Positions 26,618 through 36,501 of a DNA stretch of 64,000 nucleotides are shown piece after piece. Source of the stretch: Nocardia camponoti (lineage in GTDB: Bacteria > Actinomycetota > Actinomycetes > Mycobacteriales > Mycobacteriaceae); NCBI RefSeq assembly GCF_014646135.1, contig NZ_BMMW01000001.1, positions 141,570-205,569 on the forward strand, read 5' to 3'. The notes beneath the pieces are model-generated. The model ran no database searches. It saw only the letters and a list, made by a program, of their open reading frames with translations, and was not told the origin of the DNA. Position numbers and translations under genes: made by a program. How positions within the stretch are numbered: position 1 is the first letter of the stretch; every line of letters begins with the position of its first letter.

Positions 26618-27505
26618 TCAGGCTGGCCCGTAGGTGACGACGGCGGTGACGATGAACCACAGCACCCACGCGATGGCGAGAAGCATGCCAAGCGCGAGGG
26701 AAAGGCGCAGGAACGCGCGCCCAAAGTCCGCGTCGCCCGGCACCTTCGGGTACAGCTTCCACGGGCTGTACCAGGGCGCGACGAAGGGGCGTTCCTCGGC
26801 GCGACGGGCCAGCTCGGCCTGCTCTTCGGCGAACGCTTCGGCTTGAGCTTGTGCGGGGCCGCCGTGCCAGAGCGTCACATCAACCGGGCCGAGGAACCCT
26901 TCGTCAAGCAGGTCCTGCGGCGGCGGCAAATAGGGCAGCAGGCCGAGGCCGCGGAACGCGATCGCGACGTCGTTGGCCGTCCACAAATGCGCGCCGCGCG
27001 CCGACAACGATTCAAAGTACTGCTCAAGGCGATGCGGGTCGTCGGTGACGATCACGTCGAAGCTCGGATCGCTCCAACCCTGATGAATGTCGATGTCAGC
27101 GCCGGGCTTTGGCACGATCAGGCCAAGGCCGTGGATCGCGCGCTGACCGAGGCCGCGCGCGTCGAGGTAACCCTGCAACGCGTAGGTGTGCTCGCGGGAA
27201 CGCTCAAGCGGCGTTGACTTCTCGCCGCCGGTGAACTGCGCCGGTTCACCCGAAACCTGCCACGGCCCGTTCAGCGGAATCTCAAGCACACCGTCTTGGC
27301 GAACCGCGAACGTCTCAACCTCAAGCACGATGCAGCCCGTTGGCGTCCACACGATCGCGTCGAACTGATGCGCGCCGTCGTGGTGCACCTGCGGGTTGAT
27401 CGTGGCGATACCTTGCGGGCTCGTTGGGCCGCGCCAGCCGCGCAACCAATCGATGAGCGCCTGCTCGGCGTCGGTGCCTTCCGCGTTTTGCACACGCACG
27501 AGCAT
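26618..27505 (-). CDS. NERD (nuclease-related) domain protein with C-terminal membrane helix
   Basis: 295 residues from an ATG at 27505 preceded by AAAGGACGG; the longer open frame to 27538 is not needed. FDAIVWTPTGCIVLEVET is the NERD core, in which a conserved Asp and Glu-x-(Thr/Lys) lie on adjacent strands of a restriction-endonuclease-like fold. The C-terminus has a single helix of about 22 residues (LALGMLLAIAWVLWFIVTAVV). The basic, aromatic stretch before it would place the domain in the cytoplasm. Function is not established for this family. It ends 3 bp from the stop of the convergent acyl-CoA oxidase. Confidence 0.75.
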   Translation of the reverse strand: MLVRVQNAEGTDAEQALIDWLRGWRGPTSPQGIATINPQVHHDGAHQFDAIVWTPTGCIVLEVETFAVRQDGVLEIPLNGPWQVSGEPAQFTGGEKSTPLERSREHTYALQGYLDARGLGQRAIHGLGLIVPKPGADIDIHQGWSDPSFDVIVTDDPHRLEQYFESLSARGAHLWTANDVAIAFRGLGLLPYLPPPQDLLDEGFLGPVDVTLWHGGPAQAQAEAFAEEQAELARRAEERPFVAPWYSPWKLYPKVPGDADFGRAFLRLSLALGMLLAIAWVLWFIVTAVVTYGPA

Positions 27506-27608
27506 GGTGAGCCGTCCTTTTCGGATGTAGGGCGCCACGGGCCGAGAACCGTTGGGCTACATCGTAGCTCGCGTACTCGACGATGCGGGCCAAGAAACTC
27601 GCGGGCGC

Positions 27609-29015
27609 TCAGCTCACGTCGGCGGCGATGTCGCCCGCGGCTACCGCGGCGGCCAACGTCGCGTGATCGGCTTCGGTTTGGTCGGCGTAGCGCACCGCGA
27701 AGCGGGCGATGGCGGTTTCGAGCCGATCGTCGTCGAAGTCGTCGCCGAGATACCCGGCGAGCGCGCGTGGGTCGAGCGAACGCGCGTGCGCGCGGGCAAG
27801 CAACGCGCCGGCGAGGCGGCCGTAGTCGTCGAGGTCGTCGGAAAGGCCAGCCGGGTCGATCCCGCCTTTGAGGTTGCGGAATTGGCGGACGATGAACGGC
27901 AACTGGCCGTCGTCGCCCACATCGATGGTCGTCCAGCCGAGCAAAATATCGGTCTCGGCTTGCACGGTGCGCGCCCCGACGACGATGCGTTCGCCCTCAT
28001 GTCGCTTGGGTTGCGCGGGCAGATACGGCGCGAGCGCCGACGGATTCGCCTGCTTGACCTGCAAAACAAGGGATTCGCCATCGTTGCCATGCAGCAGCGC
28101 GACATAGCTGTGCAGGCCGACGCTGCCGGTGCCGACGATGCGGAACGCCACATCCGACACCGCGAACCGCGCGAGCAGGCTGCGGCGGGATTCGCGGATG
28201 GTGTTGGCGTAGCGCTCAAGGCCGTCGATCACCGCGTCCGCCCGCTCGGGCGTGACATGGGTGAGCACCGGCGGGTCGTTGATGAAGCGGTGGCGACTGA
28301 TGCCGGTTTCGTGGTCATCGAGGTGTTCGGTCCACTTCTTGACGACCTTCGCGCTGGTGTTCTTGCGCGCTTTTTTGACGGCCTTGTGGAAGTCGTCGAC
28401 GAGGCCGTCGGCACGCGCGTGATCGAGAATCGACGCGTCAGCCAGTGCGGTCCACGACTGCATAAACGGCAACTGAGCGAGCTCGACGATCGTGCGGCGA
28501 TAGCTCGCGACCGCGTCGTAGGCGGCCCGTTCGCAGTCCTCAGCGCTCGCGCCCGCTTCGCGGCCAGCAAGTACCAAACTCGCGGCGAGACGTTCGAGAT
28601 CCCATTCCCACGGCCCGACGATCGTTTCGTCAAAGTCGTTGATATCCATGGTGATATCGCCGCGCGGGGTGCCGTACAGGCCGAAGTTGGCCGCGTGCGC
28701 GTCGCCGCAGAGCTGCGCGGGCAGGCCGCTGTGTGGGCCGTCAGCGAGGTCGGCGGCCATCAGCCCGGCGGCACCGCGCAGAAACGTAAAAGGCGAAGCG
28801 AGCATGCGACCAACCCGCAGCCCGACCAGCTCGGGAATCCGACCGCGATTGCTCGCCGCGATGAACTCGGCGACGGTAGGTCGACGCGGCCCGACCGCGG
28901 CCCGGTCACGCGATTCGGCAGGCACCCGTTCCCTGGCGGCTCGCCCGCGCGCCGTCGCCTCTTCGGCCGACACGTACGTGCGCAAATCAACCCCGCTACT
29001 ACCACCGTCGAACAC
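27609..29015 (-). CDS. DUF2252 protein (kinase-like fold)
   Basis: About 468 residues if a GTG at 29015 is used. The frame stays open to 29768, but that part is antisense to the next gene and should not be coding. No start has a convincing ribosome binding site, so the N-terminus is uncertain by some 10-20 residues. LCGDAHAANFG resembles the GDxHxxN catalytic loop and MDINDFDE the DFG-like metal motif of aminoglycoside-phosphotransferase-type kinases. VGTGSVGLHSYVALLHG and VLQVKQANPSA look like the glycine loop and lysine strand, found after the catalytic motifs, so the order is rearranged. Substrate and role are unknown. It is divergent from the phosphatidyltransferase gene. Confidence 0.8.
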   Translation of the reverse strand: MFDGGSSGVDLRTYVSAEEATARGRAARERVPAESRDRAAVGPRRPTVAEFIAASNRGRIPELVGLRVGRMLASPFTFLRGAAGLMAADLADGPHSGLPAQLCGDAHAANFGLYGTPRGDITMDINDFDETIVGPWEWDLERLAASLVLAGREAGASAEDCERAAYDAVASYRRTIVELAQLPFMQSWTALADASILDHARADGLVDDFHKAVKKARKNTSAKVVKKWTEHLDDHETGISRHRFINDPPVLTHVTPERADAVIDGLERYANTIRESRRSLLARFAVSDVAFRIVGTGSVGLHSYVALLHGNDGESLVLQVKQANPSALAPYLPAQPKRHEGERIVVGARTVQAETDILLGWTTIDVGDDGQLPFIVRQFRNLKGGIDPAGLSDDLDDYGRLAGALLARAHARSLDPRALAGYLGDDFDDDRLETAIARFAVRYADQTEADHATLAAAVAAGDIAADVS

Positions 29016-29147
29016 GAAAACGAAGTTTAATGCCGACAGACCGGACCGCGCGCCACAGCGGTTCGCAGTCCACCCGCGCAGCGCCGCCGGGCCGACTTTC
29101 CGCGCGCCCGGATAGCGCGCCGACACCTCGGTGCGGTAAGCAGGGGC

Positions 29148-29777
29148 GTGGCAACCGAATCGGGACACGAAGCCGGATCCGCCGACGGCGGGGTCTTCAG
29201 CGACCGAGTGCTGACCGTGCCCAACGTTTTGAGCATCATCCGACTCATCGGCATCCCTGTTTTCGTGTGGCTGCTGCTTGTTCGCCATGCCAACGGCTGG
29301 GCGTTCGCTCTGCTCATCGCGAGCGGCTTCACCGACTTCCTCGACGGCAAACTCGCGCGTCTGCTCGATCAGTCGTCGCGCCTTGGCGCGCTGCTCGATC
29401 CGCTCGTCGACCGGCTTTATCTCGTCACCACCTTGGTTACGTTCGTCATTGGCGGGCTGATGCCGTGGTGGATCGCGGCCATTCTCATTGGGCGCGACGG
29501 GCTGCTCACGCTCACCCTTTCGGTCTACAAACGCCGCGATCTGCCGCCGCCGGACGTGATCTACCTGGGCAAGGCCGCCACCTTCGCGCTGATGTCGGCC
29601 CTGCCGTGGATGCTCACCGGGGAGATGGATTGGGTCGGCGCGGGTTTCGGATGGGCCTTCGGTTGGGCATTGTTGATCTGGGGTACCGCCCTGTATGTCT
29701 GGACGGGCGCGCTCTACACCGGGCTCGCGTTGGCGGTCGCTCGATCGATACCGCCTGTGCCGCACCAACGAAGCTAG
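29148..29777 (+). CDS. CDP-alcohol phosphatidyltransferase (PgsA2-like)
   Basis: 209 residues, GTG start. The family signature DFLDGKLAR followed by GALLDPLVD supplies the four aspartates that bind the two metal ions. About five to six membrane helices surround it. These enzymes replace CMP in CDP-diacylglycerol by an alcohol such as glycerol-3-phosphate. In M. tuberculosis the homologue (Rv1822) sits a few genes before gcvH, as here. In this window it is followed directly by gcvH, without the intervening DUF881/DUF1290 genes. Confidence 0.88.
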   Translation: MATESGHEAGSADGGVFSDRVLTVPNVLSIIRLIGIPVFVWLLLVRHANGWAFALLIASGFTDFLDGKLARLLDQSSRLGALLDPLVDRLYLVTTLVTFVIGGLMPWWIAAILIGRDGLLTLTLSVYKRRDLPPPDVIYLGKAATFALMSALPWMLTGEMDWVGAGFGWAFGWALLIWGTALYVWTGALYTGLALAVARSIPPVPHQRS

Positions 29778-29820
29778 TCGATACTGTTACGCGCAACGTT
29801 CACGACGGAAAGGACGTCCA

Positions 29821-30219
29821 GTGACCCGGACCCCTGATGACCTGCGCTACACCGATGAACACGAATGGGTGCGGCGCGTCGGACCGACAACGGTCCGCGT
29901 TGGCATCACCGACTACGCCCAGTCGCAACTGGGCGACGTCGTGTTCGTCCAGCTGCCCGAGCTCGACACCGACGTCACCTCGGGCGACAGCATCGCCGAG
30001 GTCGAGTCGACCAAGAGCGTGTCCGACATCTACGCCCCGCTCACCGGCAAAATCGTTGCGGTGAACGAGGATCTGGTCACGTCGCCGGAGACGCTCAACA
30101 CCGACCCGTACGAGGGTGCCTGGCTGTTCGATCTCGCCTTCGCGGACGAGGCCGGACTCGACGCCGCACTCGCGGAATTGCTTGACGCGGCGGGTTATCA
30201 AGGAGTTATCGGGGGCTGA
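29821..30219 (+). CDS. gcvH: Glycine cleavage system H protein
   Basis: 132 residues from a GTG at 29821, preceded by AAAGGAC; the longer frame upstream overlaps the phosphatidyltransferase. YTDEHEWVR opens the family, ITDYAQSQLGDVVFV forms the lipoyl-like fold, and ESTKSVSDIYAP contains the lipoylated Lys65. The C-terminal part (YEGAWLFDL) is complete. H protein shuttles the aminomethyl group from GcvP to GcvT. gcvP is about 3 kb downstream. gcvT and the dihydrolipoamide dehydrogenase are not in the window. Confidence 0.96.
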   Translation: MTRTPDDLRYTDEHEWVRRVGPTTVRVGITDYAQSQLGDVVFVQLPELDTDVTSGDSIAEVESTKSVSDIYAPLTGKIVAVNEDLVTSPETLNTDPYEGAWLFDLAFADEAGLDAALAELLDAAGYQGVIGG

Positions 30220-30322
30220 CGATGCCTTCGCAGTTCTCCCTGCACGGGTGCGCCCCGGCAGGGTACGGTCAAAGCACAGCACCTGCTTGCATGGATGATC
30301 AGGTTCGAGGAGGAGAGAAACG

Positions 30323-30808
30323 GTGAGCGAGAACAGGGACCCGGGTTACGGGGAGACCGCGGCCGAGACGACATCGGTCTTCCGCGCGGATTTCCTCAAC
30401 GAGGTCGACGCGTCGCGCTCCTCAGAGCCGGCCGGTGAACAGCCGGTGCAGGGTGTCGAGGGTCTGCCCGCGGGCGCGGCCCTCCTGGTGGTCAAGCGTG
30501 GCCCCAACGCGGGTTCGCGCTTTCTGCTCGACCAGCCGACCACGTCGGCTGGCCGTCACCCCGATAGCGACATCTTCCTTGACGACGTCACGGTAAGCCG
30601 TCGCCACGCGGAGTTCCGGCAGGACGAAGATTCGTTCCAGGTCGTCGATGTGGGCAGCCTCAACGGCACCTACGTCAACCGCGAGCCGGTCGATTCGTCG
30701 GAGTTGCAGAACGGCGACGAGGTGCAGATCGGCAAGTTCCGACTGGTGTTCCTTACCGGTCCGCGCGCGCAGGTGACCGAATCGTCGACGGGTGCGGGTT
30801 CGCGATGA
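30323..30808 (+). CDS. garA: GarA/OdhI-type FHA-domain regulator
   Basis: 161 residues from a GTG at 30323 with GGAGGAG upstream. The N-terminal tail contains ETTSVFRADFLNEVD, the GarA motif whose two threonines (16 and 17 here) are phosphorylated by PknG and PknB. The FHA domain follows, with GRHPDSDIFLDD, VSRRHAEF and SLNGTYVN. In mycobacteria unphosphorylated GarA binds and controls 2-oxoglutarate decarboxylase/dehydrogenase, glutamate dehydrogenase and glutamate synthase. Phosphorylation makes the FHA domain bind its own tail and releases the targets. The conserved gcvH-garA-merR order supports the call. Confidence 0.95.
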   Translation: MSENRDPGYGETAAETTSVFRADFLNEVDASRSSEPAGEQPVQGVEGLPAGAALLVVKRGPNAGSRFLLDQPTTSAGRHPDSDIFLDDVTVSRRHAEFRQDEDSFQVVDVGSLNGTYVNREPVDSSELQNGDEVQIGKFRLVFLTGPRAQVTESSTGAGSR

Positions 30809-30845
30809 ACCACGCGGTGCTGGTGCCCGCGAAGGGCGCAGTGCT

Positions 30846-31652
30846 GTGACGGAAGCGGCGCGGTGGGCGCGTACGGGTATGTCGATCGGCTCCGTACTCG
30901 ACCTGCTGCGGCCAGATTTTCCCGATATCACCATTTCCAAAATCCGGTTCCTCGAATCTGAGGGCCTGATTCGGCCGGAACGCACGCCGTCGGGGTACCG
31001 CCGTTTCGCGGTCGCCGATTACGAGCGGCTGCGGTTCGTCCTCACCGCGCAGCGCGATCAGTACTTGCCGCTGAAGGTGATTAAAGAACAGCTCGAAGCG
31101 ATCGACAGCGGGGCCGCCACCTTGGGCGTGCGTGAAGCGCGCGCCCGCGCGGGTGGCGCCTACGCCACCGCTTCGGGCGAGTCGATGCCCGTCAGTGACG
31201 AACTCATCGAGCAGGCAGCGCCGCGTCGACTTGGGCTCGTTCCCGGCGAGATCACGCCCGAGGAACTGCGTTTCGATCCGGAAGCGCGGCTCACTCGCGA
31301 AGACGTGCTCGCCAAAGCTGAGATCGACGGCCGTTTTCTCGACGACCTCGTCGCGGCTGGGCTCATCGTTCCCGGCGGCGGCGGTTTCTTCGAACCCGAC
31401 ACCGTCACTCTTGCTGTCGCCGCTAAGGCGATGGCCCAGTTTGGGCTTGAGGCCCGTCATCTGCGGGCGTTCAAGCTTGCCGCCGATCGTGAAGCGGCCC
31501 TTGTCGCCCAGATTGCCGCGCCGATTGCGAAAAGTCGCGACGCCGATGCGCGCGCTCGCGCCGACGAGACCGTGCGTGAACTGGCCGCACTGTCGTTGAA
31601 TCTGCACGCGGCGCTGGTGAAAGCGGCCGTGCGGTCCGCACTCGGCGGCTGA
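30846..31652 (+). CDS. ftsR: MerR-family regulator, FtsR (Rv1828)-like
   Basis: 268 residues from a GTG at 30846 with GAAGG upstream, 37 bp after garA; the frame open from 30792 overlaps garA. The winged helix is at the N-terminus: MSIGSVLDLLRPDFPDITISKIRFLESEGLI, here given in two pieces by function, with the recognition part ISKIRFLESEGLIRPERTP and the wing SGYRRFAVADYERL. The C-terminal region (about residues 110-268) is long and Ala-rich and probably dimerises. Corynebacterium FtsR activates ftsZ transcription. The position directly after garA matches Rv1828. Confidence 0.85.
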   Translation: MTEAARWARTGMSIGSVLDLLRPDFPDITISKIRFLESEGLIRPERTPSGYRRFAVADYERLRFVLTAQRDQYLPLKVIKEQLEAIDSGAATLGVREARARAGGAYATASGESMPVSDELIEQAAPRRLGLVPGEITPEELRFDPEARLTREDVLAKAEIDGRFLDDLVAAGLIVPGGGGFFEPDTVTLAVAAKAMAQFGLEARHLRAFKLAADREAALVAQIAAPIAKSRDADARARADETVRELAALSLNLHAALVKAAVRSALGG

Positions 31653-31774
31653 CACGCTCCGCTTCGGGTCGGTTACACCCGCTTGCGTGGCCCGAAATTC
31701 GCCTAGACTCAACTTACGGCGAGCTGTGCAGCGGTCGTGCCGGCCGGCGGCGAGTATGGGAGGCAGGGCGAAGA

Positions 31775-32248
31775 ATGAGCGAGATGCGCGTGATCGGTAT
31801 CCGTGTCGAGCAGCCACAGAACCAGCCCGTGCTGTTGCTCAGGGAAGCAGCGGGGGAGCGATACCTGCCCATCTGGATCGGGCAGAGCGAGGCTACCGCG
31901 ATCGTGCTTGAGCAGGAGGGCGTCACTCCAGCCCGTCCGCTCACCCACGATCTCATCAAGATCTTGATTACCGAACTCGGGCGCACGCTCAAAGAGGTTC
32001 GCATCGTCGATCTACAGGAAGGCACGTTCTACGCCGACCTGGTTTTCGACGGCGATCTACGGGTATCGGCGCGGCCGTCGGATTCGGTCGCTATCGCGTT
32101 GCGGGTTGGCTGCCCGATCTTCGCTGAGGAACCGGTGTTGGCCGAAGCAGGCCTGGTGATGCCCGATGAGCGTGAGGACGAAGTCGAGAAGTTCAAGGAA
32201 TTCCTTGAATCAGTGTCGCCGGACGACTTCAAGGCAACGGACAGCTGA
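31775..32248 (+). CDS. Bifunctional nuclease (DUF151/BFN) family protein
   Basis: 157 residues. The N-terminal strand MRVIGIRVEQPQNQPVLLLRE, the segment LPIWIGQSEATAI and DSVAIALRVGCPIF are the diagnostic segments of this family. Plant members have RNase and DNase activity; the bacterial role is poorly known. In M. tuberculosis the homologue is Rv1829, between two MerR genes exactly as here, so it probably belongs to the same transcript. The C-terminus is short and acidic (DEREDEVEKFKEFLE). Confidence 0.85.
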   Translation: MSEMRVIGIRVEQPQNQPVLLLREAAGERYLPIWIGQSEATAIVLEQEGVTPARPLTHDLIKILITELGRTLKEVRIVDLQEGTFYADLVFDGDLRVSARPSDSVAIALRVGCPIFAEEPVLAEAGLVMPDEREDEVEKFKEFLESVSPDDFKATDS

Positions 32249-32394
32249 AACGCTACTTCACCCTGAAGTAGAGGTCGAGGGAATCGCCGGGCGCGGTGCT
32301 TGGTGTGACGAGGGTCATGGCCGGACAATCGAAGCAGAGTCTGAGCAAGGCAGGACCAAGCAGCCGGGCAACTTCCGGAGCAAGGAGCGTTGTA

Positions 32395-32940
32395 GTGGCA
32401 GAGCAGATGCAGCCTGGGCTGTTTCCTGACGACTCGCTGCCCGACGAATTGGTCGGCTATCGCGTACCGAGTGCGTGCCAGGTCGCGGGAATCACCTACC
32501 GGCAACTCGATTATTGGGCCCGCACCGGGCTAGTCGTTCCGTCGATTCGCGGCGCGGCAGGGTCTGGCAGCCAGCGGCTTTACTCGTTCAAGGACATCCT
32601 GGTCCTCAAGATCGTGAAACGCCTGCTCGACGCCGGGATTTCATTACAGAACATCCGCATCGCCGTTGACCATTTGCGCAGTCGTGGCGTCCGCGATCTG
32701 GCGGGGATCACGCTGTTTTCCGACGGCACGTCGGTCTATGAGTGCTCATCGGCGCAGGAAGTCGTCGATTTACTCAAAGACGGACAGGGCGTTTTCGGCA
32801 TCGCGGTCAGTGGGGCGATGCGCGAACTCACCGGTGCGATCGCCGACTTCCCCGCCGAGCGGGCAACCGCGATCACCGATCGACCCGAAGACGAACTGTC
32901 GTTTCGACGGCGGGAACGGGAAAACCGTAAGACTGGTTAA
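32395..32940 (+). CDS. MerR-family regulator (Rv1830-like)
   Basis: 181 residues from a GTG at 32395 with AGGAG upstream; the longer frame to 32296 lacks such support. The HTH part GYRVPSACQVAGITYRQLDY is followed by WARTGLVVPSIRGAAGSGSQ and YSFKDILVLKIVKRLLDAGI. The C-terminal half is less conserved (VFGIAVSGAMRELTGAI). It is the second MerR of the block and the last gene before the riboswitch and gcvP, matching Rv1830. Targets are not known. Confidence 0.85.
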   Translation: MAEQMQPGLFPDDSLPDELVGYRVPSACQVAGITYRQLDYWARTGLVVPSIRGAAGSGSQRLYSFKDILVLKIVKRLLDAGISLQNIRIAVDHLRSRGVRDLAGITLFSDGTSVYECSSAQEVVDLLKDGQGVFGIAVSGAMRELTGAIADFPAERATAITDRPEDELSFRRRERENRKTG

Positions 32941-33029
32941 CGCCACATAGTGGCGATCGCGACACCGGACGGTCACGCCCGGTGTCGCGCCGGGTCCGCC
33001 GAGCCGACTAGACTCGGGCGTGCGTCGCC

Positions 33030-33236
33030 GTCGCGCGGGAGAGCCTCGAATTCAGCCAGATTTCGGGCGCCGAAGGAGCAGCACCTCCCCGTCAATCTCT
33101 CAGGCACCAAGGACCGCGCGATGATTCGACGCCTCTGGAAAGCGGTGGCATCCGAAGCCGCCCGCCCACGGGGAAAGGCGCGCGACCAGCTGGTCGGGTG
33201 ACCGAATCTCTCAGGCGCCACGACAGAGGGGGAGGG
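33030..33236 (+). promoter_or_regulatory. Tandem glycine riboswitch upstream of gcvP
   Basis: Two copies of the glycine aptamer stand in series. Aptamer 1 spans about 33031-33118, with CGGGAGAGCC, GCCGAAGGAGCA and AATCTCTCAGGCACCAAGGACCG. Aptamer 2 spans about 33130-33235, with GCATCCGAAGCCGCCCGCC, GGGGAAAGGCGCG and AATCTCTCAGGCGCCACGACAGAG split over its core. The repeated AATCTCTCAGGC block is the hallmark. Roughly 46 bp separate the second aptamer from the gcvP start, leaving room for an expression platform acting on translation or termination. Glycine binding is expected to turn gcvP on. Confidence 0.92.
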
Positions 33237-33282
33237 CTGGTTTTCGTCGACTTGGTGTCGACCCGCCCGACCTGGAGCTGCC

Positions 33283-36090
<2,808 letters not shown>

Positions 36091-36105
36091 TCGTTAGTCC
36101 AACCG

Positions 36106-36145
36106 AAACGGGTCCCATCGCATCACGGTGGGGCCCGTTTTTGTT
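36106..36145 (+). terminator. Rho-independent terminator of gcvP
   Basis: A 12-bp stem (36106-36117 with 36129-36140, one G-T wobble) with an 11-nt loop is followed by a T-rich run (TTTTTGTT). It begins 15 bp after the gcvP stop and insulates the NRPS gene downstream. Confidence 0.88.
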
Positions 36146-36501
36146 GTGCGCATCAATATAGGGGGACGATGTGGTAACGGTCGCGACAAAGTTGCTGGTT
36201 TGAAAATTGGCGGACCAGATTTGCCCGGCAAAACAAACTGGATGACTTTATTTTCCGATTCCCGTGAGTGTCCAGTTGGGTCATTCGGGGCGTAAAAAAC
36301 CAGTTCATGACTAGAAAATCGACAAAAATCATGCGCTATGCGAGGAATGTCGAATTGTGTTGGGGCACCGAGTAATTGTTACTAGGGTGTTTCCGGCAAT
36401 CTGGATGCCAGATATTTGCTGTCGGGCTATGGTCGGGAGTGGTCCGCAGGGAAAGTCCCTGGCAGAGGTTCGACGCTGGACATGCGAGGGGTCGAAGATT
36501 T
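36146..36501 (+). promoter_or_regulatory. AT-rich leader/promoter region of the NRPS gene with two palindromes, no gene seen
   Basis: These 356 bp are clearly poorer in G+C than the genes on either side. Two compact inverted repeats stand near the middle: AGTAATTGTTACT (36371-36383) and ATCTGGATGCCAGAT (36399-36413), centred about 29 bp apart. They could be operators. No match to an iron-box-like sequence was seen. The NRPS frame stays open upstream to 36376, but the ATG at 36502, with GAGGGG about ten bases before it and homology beginning soon after, is preferred. Confidence 0.5.

Noticed and set aside
29016..29768. N-terminal extension of the DUF2252 gene by about 250 codons
   Set aside because: The extension is antisense to the phosphatidyltransferase and is Arg/Gln-rich without domain features; the homologous part starts near 29015.
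32941..33029. Short frame overlapping the riboswitch (32950-33201)
   Set aside because: It reads through the glycine aptamers, which are clear by sequence; no domain.
36146..36501. Iron-box (IdeR/DmdR) operator that would mark a siderophore NRPS
   Set aside because: I found no TTAGG...CCTAA-type palindrome; the palindromes present have other sequences. With no aryl-acid or hydroxamate genes either, a siderophore role is not supported, though not excluded.
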